This document shows positions 22,260-33,790 of a DNA stretch of 64,000 bases, in pieces. Each line of letters begins with the position of its first letter. The first letter of the stretch is position 1. A program made the translations under genes and the position numbers. Below the pieces are notes generated by a model. It was not told the DNA's origin. It did no database searches and was given only the letters and a program-made list of their open reading frames with translations. The DNA is from Charina bottae (lineage: Eukaryota; Chordata; Lepidosauria; Squamata; Charinaidae): NCBI GenBank assembly GCA_023362775.1, contig JALMGJ010000019.1, forward strand, positions 6,016,001 to 6,080,000, read 5' to 3'.

Positions 22260-23725
22260 TGCTTCCATTAGCACCATCAAGTTCCTTTCTGGAGCTCCAT
22301 TTGTATGAATAATGGAAAGGTTTCATTAATAATATTTGCCCTCAAAAATGCAGCTTTGTGGCAGGAAAGGAAAGAAAGAAAAGACTAACTATCTAAGCAT
22401 TGGCAGGATTGTGTTACGTTATGTAACTTCAATAAGAACCATGCTTTGAATTAAGCACTCATTTAGTTTTAAAATGTTGTTGGAGCTGATCTTTGCTGTT
22501 TCTCCAAGGAATTCTTTAAAAGCAGTGGGAACAAATAACTAACAGTGACTTGGAAATACTATTTTTGATAAAGATGATAAAGATTGTATAGTTCGTCAAA
22601 GGAATGTGTCACTTCCTGATGAATGCAAAGCAATTTCAAGCCATGTACAAGTGAAAGGGGGCCAATAAAATCCTCACCATTCAGAAGTACAGTTAGCTTT
22701 GACCATTTTACCAAATATCCACTCACTTATCTATGTTTACAAAAGCAAAAGGTAAGCATAGAAAGTTTCAATCTTCACATGGTTTTTGTCCTGGCTGAAT
22801 CACAGGAGATTTTCATCTGCCATTTCTCTTGCAACAGGGTGCAGATGTCATTCTCTCTGAAACGTACAATGAAACTGGGCATTTTTAAATTATTATTATT
22901 CCTACTGACAGCCTGAAAGAAAATTTAAAACACTGGCAACATCACATTTATCAATAATTTATCCTTGTCTGGATTTTACAAAGCATTTGTCAGACCATGA
23001 AAATCTCACCATTAAATGCAGCCTTGGAAGGAACTTTAACATGGCATTTTTCCCCATTGTGTTGTTCAGATGTAAGTATGAATATATCAACTTTGAAACC
23101 AAAGTCATCAGAGAAAACTGTCAGGATTTGGTAATCTTTGGACAAACTGGAACTGGCAGCCACAGATAGCTTGTGGGTCTAATACCTATGTCATGTTGAA
23201 GATATTTCAAGATAGTTGTAAAGTTTCTTTTTGAGGGTGGCTTGAATTTCATCTGAGCAAATATAATGAAATAGAACAGGATTGCTGTGCCTACTTTGAG
23301 GTAATGTGTTACAGAAATGCTTTGATCTCAGATCCTTCACAATTTTCTTCTTCTTTTTCTTTTTTCTACTTTCAGCTACTATTGAAAATCATTCCCAGAC
23401 TGTTTTGCTCTAAAGTGCAAGCATCTTACCAAAGTTCAAAGGATCGCATTTCAGCTTTGTTTCATATACTGAGTGTTTTTATTTGTTGTTTTATTTCTTC
23501 CTTGATCTGACAAGGTAGAGACTTGGCTTTATTTTCTCTCATAAATGTATTTTGACCCTCTTTATATTTCCTGGATAGAAATCCAACCAGAAAGAAATAT
23601 ATACAAAGTGAACGATGTTCACCAACTTCTTATATTCTTGCTCAAGGTTCTCCAATCTTACATAAGCTCCTGAGTGTACATATGCACAGCCAGGAGCCAG
23701 TCTATAGAATCTTTTAACTGAAGGG
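22260..23725. other. Unassigned AT-rich sequence
   Basis: No gene recognised. An open frame of 97 codons at 22623-22916 has no domain or codon-use support. Confidence 0.45.
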
Positions 23726-23727
23726 TG

Positions 23728-23835
23728 ATAGTATAGTATAGTATAGTATAGTATAGTATAGTATAGTATAGTATAGTATACTATACTATACTATACTATA
23801 CTATACTATACTATACTATACTATACTATACTATA
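23728..23835. repeat. Self-complementary pentanucleotide array (GTATA)n-(CTATA)n
   Basis: About ten gtata units run up to 23780, then about eleven ctata units follow. The two halves are exact reverse complements centred near 23778/23779 (about 51-bp arms, no spacer), a perfect cruciform-forming microsatellite. Confidence 0.97.
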
Positions 23836-23883
23836 GCAAAACCAGCAATGTATAGTAGACCTATACATTGCTGGTTTTGCTAT
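23833..23883. repeat. Perfect 23-bp hairpin adjoining the pentamer palindrome
   Basis: atagcaaaaccagcaatgta + tag (23833-23855), loop tagac, and its exact reverse complement (23861-23883). Confidence 0.97.
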
Positions 23884-23889
23884 TTGAGG

Positions 23890-24984
23890 AGGCAAACATT
23901 TCTTAGTTACTGTTTTGGGGGAAATTAACTCAATGTGCACTTCAAAGTCAGTAATGACAGAGAAGGAAATTAATTCAGCAATGGCACTGATATTAAAGTT
24001 TTTCAATTTATTTTATACATGCAATCAAGAAAACCTGGGAAGCACTCAAGCAAGTAGTAAATTTGTCCTTTGTAACCTAAGCTAAGATGCCAAAGGCTAA
24101 AAAAAGAGGACTAGTACTTAGTCAATAGAGAGAAAGATGAGGTGTTTTGGAGATATTAATGTTGAAAAATTACATATGTAGAGTGAAGTTTGGATGTTGC
24201 AAAAATGTGGATGAAGAAAGCATCACTGATAGGTTAAAAGGAAGGGAAGAAACAGTTTTAGTGCAAGATGACTTATAATGATCAGTTTCAGAGAAGGTAG
24301 AAGAGTAATGGAATCTCCATCTGGGTTGCTTAGAGAATTACAAAGAGTTTCTAAATACAGAGTACTATCTGCAAAAATAAACTCTGAACAAATCATGGTC
24401 TTTCTATATTTTCAACAGAGTATATTGTGTGAATTATGAAAACTCATGGGCCATAACTGGTATTCTAACAAAGTGCCAATTCATATTAGAACATTCTCAA
24501 AGGAGACTTCCAATTCTGTTCCTTAATCCTCAGATATCTCATCCTTGATCCTTTCCATCTTCTCCTTCTACAAAAGTGCTCCAAATCTCTAAATCAAAAG
24601 AACTTTCTGAACTGAATCAGACTGCCTGTCAGAACTGTTGAACCACACTGGAGGCCCTGGAATCACCTCACTGGAATCACACTGGAGGCAGTGGAGTATT
24701 TGGATGCATAATTTGGGACTTTGCCTGATTATACAAGCCTACTAAATCGAACCGGAAGAAGTAAGAGAAAAAGAAAGCTTGACATTACTGCAGTTACATG
24801 AGTTGACAGGCTAAATGTAATGGATCTGACAAAGCCAGATCATAGGTGGGAAAGTGAAGGCCAGGTAGGTCAGCCTAAGGCAGGCAATGCTTGAAAAAGT
24901 AAGTAGACTTCAATCATGGTCAATATCTAGTTAAGGCAAGCTATGTTAAGGCATTCCCAGTTGGATGCTGGCTTTGCTACAGGT
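23890..24984. other. Unassigned sequence
   Basis: No gene or repeat recognised. Confidence 0.45.
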
Positions 24985-25765
24985 CCAGGGAAGATGCCTG
25001 GGGAGGAGTCTTGCCCGGTTATCTGGGAACAGTTTGATCCTATTGGGCCCGAGGAAGTGGGCAGGGTCCTCAGGTCTGTGAACTTGGCCACATGCTCTTT
25101 AGATCCATGCCCCTCCTGGCTTGTTAAAGCATCCATGGGGTGCCATGTGAGTGGGTTCGATCAGTGGTTAATTGTTCTTTGAGTGAGGGGGTTGTCCTCT
25201 ACCTCTTAAAGAGGCCTTGGTCCACCCCCTCTTCAAGAAGACATCACTTGACCCCACCATACCAGACAATTTTCATCCAGTATCTCATCTCCCTTTCTTG
25301 GTGGTGGAGAAGGTGGTTGTGCTACAGCTTCAGAGGGCCTTGGAGGAAGCAGATTGTCTGGATCCTTTTCAGTCAGGATTCAGACCCAGGTATGGGATGG
25401 AAATGGCATTGGTTACACTTTTGGATAATCTCTGATTTTGGGGGGATGGGGGCTGTGCTTCCATCTTTGCCCTACTTGACCTCTTGGCAGTCACCAGGCC
25501 TGGGGCTCCCAGGGAAGTGGAGACATGCTTAGATGGCTCTATTGTTGAGTAGCTATCTTTATTCTCTCTTACCTAGGCTTTGTATATTTGTTTTTATTAT
25601 ATTTGTTTTTTTAATATTGCCTTGGATATTTTTATACCACTTGTTATGCATGCACTGTTTTTATTCAATCATTTTAAGCCACCCAGAGGTACTTTCTGTG
25701 AGATGAGTGGCTATACAAATTTGAGAAATAAATAAATAAATAAATAAATAAATAAGCTTTTATAT
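24985..25765 (+). mobile_element. L2-like LINE fragment with internal deletions
   Basis: Encodes pieces of the RT region: VIWEQFDPIGPEEVGRVLRS, LDPCPSWLVK, then in another frame LVHPLFKKTSLDPTIPDNF, PVSHLPFLVVEKVV and FQSGFRPRYGMEMAL. After LLDNL the rest of RT is deleted and sequence jumps to a 3' UTR ending gccacccagaggtactttct / gagatgagtggctatacaaa with an (AAAT)n tail to about 25757. Confidence 0.85.
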
Positions 25766-25769
25766 GTAG

Positions 25770-27720
25770 AGCAACAGAAAATAGTACCTTGGACAGCTCC
25801 AGTCAGCTTCTCTATCTAGAATTTATTTGCTCAGGTAAGCAATGTGCAGCTTTTCAGCTTTTATTAACCTACTACGATCAAAGCTTTCACTATTGACCAT
25901 TCTGAATGGGACTTCTGAGAACTGAAGCCAATTTAAGCTAGTGGGTCAGAGTTTACTTGGACTAGAGCAATAGGAAGATATTATTTCAGTGGTCACATAA
26001 AGCTTTATGCATGCAGACACCAGCTCAATTGGCAAAATTGTCAAATGGGTATCACTGGTCCAGGGGTGATGCAGATTTTGTTGATGGTTTGGCCTCCAAC
26101 TCAAGCAGATGGCCAGGCACAGTTTTCTGGCCACATGGCCCTGAGTATAGGTTAAGGTTCTTATTTTGAGGGAGCAGTTGGATTCTCATCTTAATCAGAT
26201 TTCTTCTCCATCATTAACACTGCTGGGAATTGAATGTAGGAACTTCTGTATGGAACATTCATGATCTACTAATGCTTCACTCCTTCCCTCTTTTATTCAG
26301 AAAAAAAATGGTGAAGGCTGAGTGATTTTATATTTTCTAAGGATGGTAGTTGGATCCAGTCATTTATTTAACTTTTGCAGCTATTCTTAGAGATCAGGAC
26401 ATGGTGTGTGTGTGGGGGGGGGTTCACCCATCAGCCGCTCTCAGTTGATGGCATCTTTTGAAGATGACACTTTGGTCAATCAAAAATAAGGAGCAAATTA
26501 TGAGCAGTGTATTTGCCATGATAAGGAATGAAGACAACATCAGATAATTGCCTGGTCTTTATGGAAGCCTCTCTAAGTGCCTCTTGAAATTATTACAGTT
26601 GACAACAGAAGAACATGACGTGTAGATAGAGAAAAAAATGTATAATCCACAAAATGTGGGTCAACCAAAAGCCTGCTTAGCAGCTAATTATGTTTCAATT
26701 TAATATAACAAACAGGGTTTTAAAAAGCTACAAAATTACACACACACACCAGTTTTAAACTTGAATCAGTAAGGACAACAAATATGACTGCAAAAAAGAA
26801 ATATCAACTATGAGATAGAAATAGAATTTAAAAACTTGTTTACAGTTATTAGTTTATGTAAAACCAGACATCAGAGATACCAGGATGCTATATATGCTGT
26901 AATTTATATTGGTTACAATTTAATAAACAATAAGCTGGTTACTTTTTAACAATAAGCATACAGGATATGAAAATATGGAATATATAATTATTTAAATGTA
27001 TAGTGGCTGAGTTTTGCAAAAAGATTTGATTCCTGCCTGAGTAAATGGCTTATAGATCTGCTTGTTTTTCAGGCTTCTAAACCCTGAACACGCATATAGA
27101 TGTTCAAAGATCCAGGAAGAGATTTTCAGGCAGTTTAAAGTGATCTCCAATGACATGTTTTGGGCATTTTCTATGCTTGTGCCAAATTGATATGTATGCA
27201 CAGCTCTCCTAAGGCTTATCTAAATAATAATAATAAAAATCTCATAGGAACTGTCATTTCACTAGACAGGCAGCAAAAGGAATCTCAAATAGTAATGACT
27301 AGTGTTACATGAATATTTGCTATTCACATTTAGAGAATTAACAGTGCAATAGTGACACTGCTTTAGAAGCAGAATAAATAGTACAATAAGTATTTATTAG
27401 AATTTCATTTTCTCTCATTATTAATTCGGTTTCCCACCCTCCTAATTTTACACAGATGGAAACAGTGTTAATTGGTTAAACTTAGGTAATCATTGAAGGA
27501 ATAAAACATAATTATTAGCCTTTCAAATATTTTTTCATAGAGAGAGGTCTCCTAAGGCTACAATTTTCTCTTGATCTTCACTATCACATTTTCTTTCAGT
27601 GAAGGAATAATATGGAAGTCTAGAATTTGGTGAGTAGATAGCCTACAAACTGATGTTTCTGTGTGTGTATTTATGTATGTATGTGTGTATGTATGCATCT
27701 TTTATTATATGTATGTGAGT
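25770..27720. other. Unassigned AT-rich sequence
   Basis: No gene recognised. Minor (TG)n/G-run at 26405-26425 and (AC)n at 26740. Confidence 0.45.
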
Positions 27721-27732
27721 GTGTACAGTATC

Positions 27733-28076
27733 ACAGGGGGTGTGGTGGCTCAGTGGGTAAGACGCCAGGCTTGTCGATCGGAAGATCGCAAGTTCAGGGT
27801 TTGAATCCCTAGCCCTGCATGCGGAGTGAGCTCCCGCACTAGCTCCAGCTCTTGCCAACCTAGCAATTCGGAAGCATGCAAATGCAAGTAGATTAATAGG
27901 TACCACTTCGGTGGGTAGGTAACAGCGTTCCGCACGCGTCATGCGGCCACATGACCGTGGAAGCATCTTCGGACAACGCTGGCTAGCCGAAGGGCTAACA
28001 AACGGAGATGAGCACCGGCCCCTAGAGTTGGACACGACTGCACAAATGTGTGGGGGGAACCTTTACCTTTACCTTA
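27733..28076 (+). mobile_element. Full-length Sauria SINE
   Basis: Head gggggtgtggtggctcagtg, A-box region gtaagacgccaggct, B-box-like gggtttgaatccctagc, squamate-specific body, and BovB-derived end agttggacacgactgcacaa with an acctttaccttt tail. Perfect 11-bp TSD tgtacagtatc at 27722-27732 and 28077-28087. Confidence 0.95.
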
Positions 28077-28087
28077 TGTACAGTATC

Positions 28088-28644
28088 TGTGTATGCATGT
28101 ATGCCCAATAATTTGCAATTACTGGATAAATGGATGGATGGATATATAGTTTCACGCGATAACAGGTGAATTGCTTATAAATCTGCAGTACCAAATAGAG
28201 AAGTTTAATATGAATTTTTCACTCCAAAAAGTCTTCTGAGACTTTAGTGAGACATTCCACTAGCAGCTAGCAGATAAATGAATCAGTAGCAATTATAGAA
28301 AATGTGCATTCCTATCAAAACCCTTTCAGAATTATGTCTAAAACCCACAAAACAAGGGTAGGAATGAATAGAGCTTTCTCCTTTTAACATACTTCAGGAA
28401 AAAGGTCTATGAACTTAAGTTACATTAGAATTAAATCTTGTTAAGTGCAACAGGGAATGTCATAATCTGTAGCAACCTATCATGAGCATTCGGCCTGTTA
28501 TTGATGTATAATTGTTCACTGCTTAATGTCTTAGTTCTGAATACTTCCAGGCCATTACTATAGCTTCAACCAAAAACTGGTGCAGGGAAGATATTGAACA
28601 CCTGACTGGCTACAGGGCATTTACTGTACATTTTGTATTGGGCT
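28088..28644. other. Unassigned AT-rich sequence
   Basis: No feature recognised. Confidence 0.45.
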
Positions 28645-28815
28645 GTCACTATCTAGCCGTTGCTCAGTGCTAAAGGAGATGCTTTGCATGCTGCAGAAAA
28701 TGCTGGGTTCAGTCTCAAGAAAACCCTTAGGAATGGCTTGGAAACTCTTGTCTGAAATGTTAGGAAGTAATTTCTACTTGGTGATAGTAATACTGGGCTT
28801 GATAGACCATGATCT
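28645..28815 (+). mobile_element. Old tRNA-derived SINE
   Basis: tRNA-like head (gctcagtgctaaaggagatg, ctttgcatgctgcaga, ctgggttcagtctc) followed by a body ending gggcttgatagaccatgatc. This matches my recollection of an amniote tRNA-SINE with a CR1-like tail. Decayed; no TSD seen. Confidence 0.55.
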
Positions 28816-28891
28816 ACATACATACACACATACCCATCAAGCTATTTCCTTTCAGGTCAAGAAACTTTCTGCAAAGCTCAAAAAAGAGTGA

Positions 28892-28942
28892 GAATGAATG
28901 AATGAATGAATGAATGAATGAATGAATGAATGAATGAATGAA
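28892..28942. repeat. (TGAA)n microsatellite
   Basis: About 12 tgaa units. Confidence 0.97.
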
Positions 28943-28960
28943 AATAAAATATAAAAAAAT

Positions 28961-29093
28961 GTCTATGAAGGTTCTCAGTCATCCAGGTGGAATTGTCTGT
29001 AGCTTGAATCATGTCAACTGGATTTCTATTTTCTTAGTGAAACGTTTCCACTAAGAAAATAGAAATCCAGTTGACATGATTCAAGCTACAGAC
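28961..29093 (-). mobile_element. Palindromic Penelope-like tail element, copy 2
   Basis: A 133-bp insertion between perfect 13-bp TSDs aatataaaaaaat (28948-28960 and 29094-29106). Read on the minus strand it is an inverted repeat (gtctgtagcttgaatcatgt..cttagtggaaac / gtttcactaag..) followed by the tail ccacctggatgactgagaac + cttcatagac. It is the same family as 18683-18888, but the inner arms with the CTGAAGA hairpin are missing and the arms meet at aaacgttt. Confidence 0.85.
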
Positions 29094-29193
29094 AATATAA
29101 AAAAATATTAAGCAAAAGAAATTGAAGTCATGAAACAAGAGAAACAAGAGAAAAGTGAATCTAATAGAATATAGTTTATGCCATTCACTTTTC

Positions 29194-29227
29194 ACCCTAA
29201 CCCTAACTTTTAACCCTAACCCTAACT
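29194..29227. repeat. Short interstitial telomere-like repeat
   Basis: Two groups of (CCCTAA)2, each followed by ctttt: caccctaaccctaactttt, then aaccctaaccctaactttt. It is about 90 bp from the palindromic element at 28961. Confidence 0.85.
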
Positions 29228-29825
29228 TTTCATACATTTCTACCCTTGCAAGCTGTCTTTGCGTCTACCATATCCATATACCATATATTGCCTTTAATTC
29301 TGAAACTTCTCAACTCTTTTTGAGGATCTTATCTCCTTTCAACCATCATTTTTTCAATCTTCCCTTTCCTCTCAACACATTCATTCTTCCTTCAAGCATT
29401 TGTGTTGCAGTTTAATCCTCATTCATTCTCTTGATATATCCCAACCAATCGAAGATACTATTTGTAGCTCAGGGCTCTCAGGATCAGAGAGCACCAAGGA
29501 CTCCATATCCCAACTAATTCAACATACTTCTTTCACATAGCCCATCCACATTAATGCCCCATTCCCACTGCATTCAAATTCCTTTTGTGTTTCTCATGAC
29601 ATACCCAACTCTCTCATAGGGCAGAAGCATGCTCTTATATACAACAATTTTTGCTTCTTTCAACTAACATCCATTCACTGCAGCAGATCATATATGACCC
29701 AAGCTGGACCATGGTGGACTATGATAAGATATTATATAAGTGAGAAATCTGTGTTTTTATCAGACTAACACAGGAGGATTAAAGGGTTGGCAATGTAACT
29801 GTAAATCTGCAAAATTCTTGTAATA
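29228..29825. other. Unassigned sequence
   Basis: No feature recognised. Confidence 0.4.
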
Positions 29826-29828
29826 TCT

Positions 29829-31794
29829 TTGAAGAGGGTTAAGAGACATCTAGAGCGCCGCTGGAGAAAGACGAAGACGGAATCTGACCGAACACAATCT
29901 AGAGCCGCTGTTAAGGCCTACCTTGTGGCGGTAAGAGCGGCGAAACGTGAATATTTCTCCGCTCTTATTGCGTCCACAGAATGCCGTCCGACGGCCCTGT
30001 TTAAGATTACAAGATCTCTTTTGGGTCGGGAACAAGGGAAGACCCATCTACAGGGCTGATCGGAAGAGTTTTCTGAGCATCTGCAGGACAAAATCGCTCA
30101 GATTCATTCCAAGTTGGACTCCAAGTGTGAGACAAGATCTGGGGAGATGCCAGAGGCTCGTACTTACCATGTTATCTGGGAGCAGTTTGATCCTGTTGGG
30201 CCTGATGAAGTAGACAGGATCCTTGGGATTGTAAATGCCACCACATGTCAACTTGACCCATGTCCCTCCTGGCTGGTGAAATCAGCTAGAGAGGTGACAT
30301 GTGGCTGGGTCCTGGCGATTATAAATTCGTCCTTGAGTGAGGGGGTGTTCCCGGCTGCCTTTAAGGAGGCGCTGGTGCACCCACTCCTCAAGAAACCATC
30401 TTTGGACCCTACTATTCTGGGCAATTTTCGCCCAGTCTCCCACCTTCCATTTTTGGGAAAGGTGGTTGAGAAGGTGGTGGCATTGCAACTCCAGAGGATT
30501 CTGGAGGAAACGGATTATCTGGACCCTTTTCAGTCAGGTTTCAGGCCAGGATATGGGACAGAGACTGCATTGGTCGTGCTTATGGATGATCTCTGGCGAG
30601 GGCGGGATGGAGGGAGTGCGTCCATCCTGGCTCTCTTATATCTCTCAGCGGCTTTTGATACCGTCGACCATGGTATACTCTTGGGGCGGCTCAGGGAGTT
30701 GGGGGCGGGTGGCGTGGTTTTGCGCTGGTTCACCTCCTTCCTCCAGGGCCATTCCCAGTCAATGTTGATAGGAGAGGAGAGGGTTGACCCGCGACCCTTG
30801 TCTTGGGTGCCGCAGGGATCGGTTCTCTCTCCTCTCCTGTTCAACATCTACATGAAGCCGCTGGGCGAGATCATCCGTCACCACAGGATGAGGTATCACC
30901 AATATGCTGATGATACCCAGTTATACATCTCCATCCCGGGTGAAGTAGGTGATGCGGTCGATGCCCTATCTCAGTGTCTGGAGGCTGTGGGGGTCTGGAT
31001 GGGGAACAACAGGCTTCAACTGACGGAGTTGACGGAGTAAGACAGAGTGGCTGTGGATTGATGCCCCCCCTAGATCCGGGAAGTTGTCATCTTTGGTTCT
31101 GGGTGGGGTTGCACTACCTCACTCGGATCCAGTGCAGAATCTGGGGGTCCTCCTGGACTTGCGACTCTTGCTCGAAGAGCAGGTGGCAGTCGTGGCCAGG
31201 AGGGCCTTTGCACAACTTCGAGTTGTGCGCCAGTTACGCCCTTTCCTGGATCAGGAGGCCCTCCAAACAGTTACTCATGCCCTTGTCATCTCCCGCATAG
31301 ACTACTGTAATGCGCTCTACATGGGGCTACCCCTGAAGAGTATCCGGAAGCTTCAGCTGGTACAGAATGCGGCGGCGCGAGCAGTTACAGGTGCCATAAG
31401 ATCGGCACATGTAACACCTCTGCTACGCGAGCTGCATTGGTTGCCAGTTTGCTTCTGGGTCCAATTCAAGGTGTTGGTGATTACCTTTAAAGCCCTATAT
31501 GGCATAGGACCAGGGTACCTGAGGGACCGTCTCGTCCCGATAACTTCAGCCCGCCCCACCCGTGCGTGCAGAGAGGGCATGCTTCGGACCCCCTCAACAA
31601 GAGAATTCCATCTTGCGGGGTCCAGGAGGCGTGCCTTCTCTGCGACAGTGCCCGCCTTATGGGACATCTTGCCCCCGGAGGTGAGACTGGCCCCTTCACT
31701 CCTGGCCTTTCGGAAGGCCATTAAGACCTGGCTCTGCCGCCTGGCCTGGGACAACGGAGGTGGTAGTGCCTCCTGGGGTTGGCTGGCCCCGTAG
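29829..31794 (+). pseudogene. L2-like ORF2 remnant (reverse transcriptase)
   Basis: RT region nearly complete: VIWEQFDPVGPDEVDRI, NFRPVSHLPFLGKVVEKVV, FQSGFRPGYGTETAL, AAFDTVDHG, PQGSVLSPLLFNIYM and YADDTQLYIS, then the C-terminal block IDYCNALYMGLP. Compared with the 13-kb copy there is an in-frame stop at 30057-30059 (consistent with CGA to TGA decay), LD to LY in the first catalytic box (LLYLSAAFD keeps the FD), and a frameshift near 31030 caused by a small insertion (gacggagttgacggag). It cannot give a full product. Confidence 0.9.
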
Positions 31795-31827
31795 CAATAT
31801 GACCTGTGCTACGGTCCCCAATCCATC

Positions 31828-32080
31828 TTGGATTTTATTTTATTTTATTTTATTTTATTTTATTTTATTTTATTTTATTTTATTTTATTTTATTTTATTT
31901 TATTTTATTTTATTATTTTATTTTATTATTTTATTTTATTTTATTTTATTTTATTTTATTTTATTTATTTTATTTTATTTTATTTTATTTTATTTTATTT
32001 TATTTTATTTTATTTTATTTTATTTTATTTTATTTTATTTTATTTTATTTTATTTTATTATTTTATTTTATTTTATATTG
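31828..32080. repeat. (TTTTA)n pentanucleotide microsatellite
   Basis: About 250 bp of ttttattttatttta with a few interrupted units (ttatta, ttattta). It lies in the 3' UTR of the L2 copy. Confidence 0.98.
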
Positions 32081-32097
32081 GATATATTTTTTATATA

Positions 32098-33673
32098 CAC
32101 TGCTCAAAAAAATAAAGGGAACACTGAAACAACACAATGTAAGTCCAAGTCAATCACACTTCTGTGAAATCAAACTGTCCACTTAGGTAGCAACACTGAT
32201 TGACAATCAATTTCACATGCTGTTGTGCACATGGAATAGACAATAGGCGGAAAGCATAGGCAGTTAGCAAGACATCCCCAATAAAGGAGTGGATCTGCAG
32301 GTGGTGACCACAGACCACTTCTCAGTTCCTATGCTTTCTGGCTGATGGTTTGGTCACTTTTGAATGCTGGCGGTGCTTCCACTCTAGTGGTAGCATGAGA
32401 CGGAGTCTACAACCCACACAAGTGGCTCAGGTAGTGCAGCTCATCCAGGATGGCACATCAATGCGAGCTGTGGCAAGAAGTTTTGCTGTGTCTGTCAGCG
32501 TAGTGTCCAGAGCATGGAGGCGCTACCAGGAGACAGGTCAGTACATCAGGAGACGTGGAGGAGGCCATAGGAGGGCAACAACCCAGCAGCAGGACTGCTA
32601 CCTCTTTTTGTGCAAGGAGGGACAGGAGGAGCACTGCCAGAGCCCTGCAAAATGACCTCCAGTGGCCCACAAATGTGCGTGTGGCTGCTCAAACGGTCAG
32701 AAACAGACTCCATGAGGGTGGTATGAGGGCCCGACGTCCACAGGTGGGGGTTGTGCTTACAGCCCAACACCGTGCAGGACGTTTGGCATTTGCCAGAGAA
32801 CACAAGATTGGCAACTTCACCACTGGCGCCCTGTGCTCTTCACAGATGAAAGCAGGTTCCCACTGAGCACATGTGACAGACGTGACAGGGTCTGAAGACG
32901 CTGTGGAGAACGTTCTGCTGCCTGCAACATCCTCCAGCATGACCGGTTTGGCAGTGGGTCAGTAATGGTGTGGGGTGGCATTTCTTTAGGGGGCCGCACA
33001 GCCCTCCATGTGCTCGCCAGAGGTAGCCTGACTGCCATTAGGTACCGAGATGAGATCCTCAGACCCCTTGTGAGACCATATGCTGGTGCGGTTGGCCCTG
33101 GGTTCCTCCTAATGCAAGACAACGCTAGACCTCATGTGGCTGGAGTGTGCCAGCAGTTCCTGCAAGACGAAGGCATTGATGCTATGGACTGGCCCGCCCG
33201 TTCCCCAGACCTGAATCCAATTGAGCACATCTGGGACATCATGTCTCGCTCCATCCACCAACGCCACGTTGCACCACAGACTGTCCAGGAGTTGGGGGAT
33301 GCTTTAGTCCAGGTGTAGGAGGAGATCCCTCAGGAGACCATCCGCCACCTCATCAGGAGCATGCCCAGGTGTTGTAGGGAGGTCAGACAGGCACGTGGAG
33401 GCCACACACACTACTGAGCCTCATTTTGACTTGTTTTAAGGACATTACATCAACGTTGGATCAGCCTGTAGTGTTCTTTTCCACTTTAATTTTTGAGTAT
33501 AACTCCACATCCAGACCTCCAGGGGTTGCTTACATTTGATTTCCATTGCTTTTTGTGTGATTTTGTTGTCAGCACATTCAACTATGTAATGAACAAAGTA
33601 ATTAATACGAATATTTCATTCATTCAGATCTAGGATGTCTTATTTCAGTGTTCCCTTTATTTTTTGAGCAGCT
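32098..33673 (+). mobile_element. Tc1-like DNA transposon
   Basis: About 1.58 kb. Ends are inverted: cactgctcaaaaaaataaag at the left, and ctttattttttgagcag at the right (reverse complement ctgctcaaaaaataaag); gggaacac follows inside both. TA dinucleotides flank both ends (32096-32097 and 33674-33675). It encodes a decayed DD34E-type transposase. It inserted in the 3' UTR of the L2-like copy. From memory it closely resembles a Tc1 group abundant in teleost fishes and lampreys. Confidence 0.93.
32395..33417 (+). pseudogene. Tc1-like transposase, two frameshifts and a stop
   Basis: Cut-and-paste transposase. The N-terminal paired-like helix-turn-helix region reads [38 protein letters not shown] and [11 protein letters not shown]. 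The frame breaks near 32600; a second frame covers ALQNDLQWPTNVRVAAQTVR and HRAGRLAFAREH, and breaks again near 32805. The third frame carries MVWGGISLGGRTALHV, LMQDNARPHVAG (second catalytic D) and WPARSPDLNPIEHIWD (catalytic E). The first catalytic D is in the FTDESRF-like segment at about 32845. An in-frame TAG interrupts at 33316-33318, after which the frame runs to TGA at 33415. Not functional as read; damage is light for its length. Confidence 0.93.
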
Positions 33674-33790
33674 TATTTTCTATCTTGTATGGTTTTAAAA
33701 AATTTAAATTTTTAAGTTTTAATTATTGTAACCCGCCCAGAGTCCCTTGTATGGGAGATGGGCGGGGAATAAATTAATTAAATAAAAAAT

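Larger units (their letters stand above)
29826..33790 (+). mobile_element. 5'-truncated L2-like LINE holding a microsatellite and a Tc1 element
   Basis: Starts abruptly inside ORF2 (KRVKRHLERRWRKTKTE, matching the endonuclease-RT linker of the 13-kb copy) and continues to the C-terminus SWGWLAP at 31794. The 3' UTR is expanded by (TTTTA)n (31830-32075) and interrupted by a Tc1-like transposon at 32098-33673. It resumes as ttttctatcttgtatggttt and ends with the hairpin cccgcccagagtccc / gggagatgggcgg and tail at about 33785. Confidence 0.9.

Noticed and set aside
27733..28076. tRNA gene, from A- and B-box-like sequences
   Set aside because: It is the tRNA-derived head of a SINE with body, BovB-like tail and TSD. 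The same applies to 21247, 41335 and 52572.
31760..32186. Long open frames rich in FILFY repeats
   Set aside because: These are translations of the (TTTTA)n microsatellite in three frames, not proteins.
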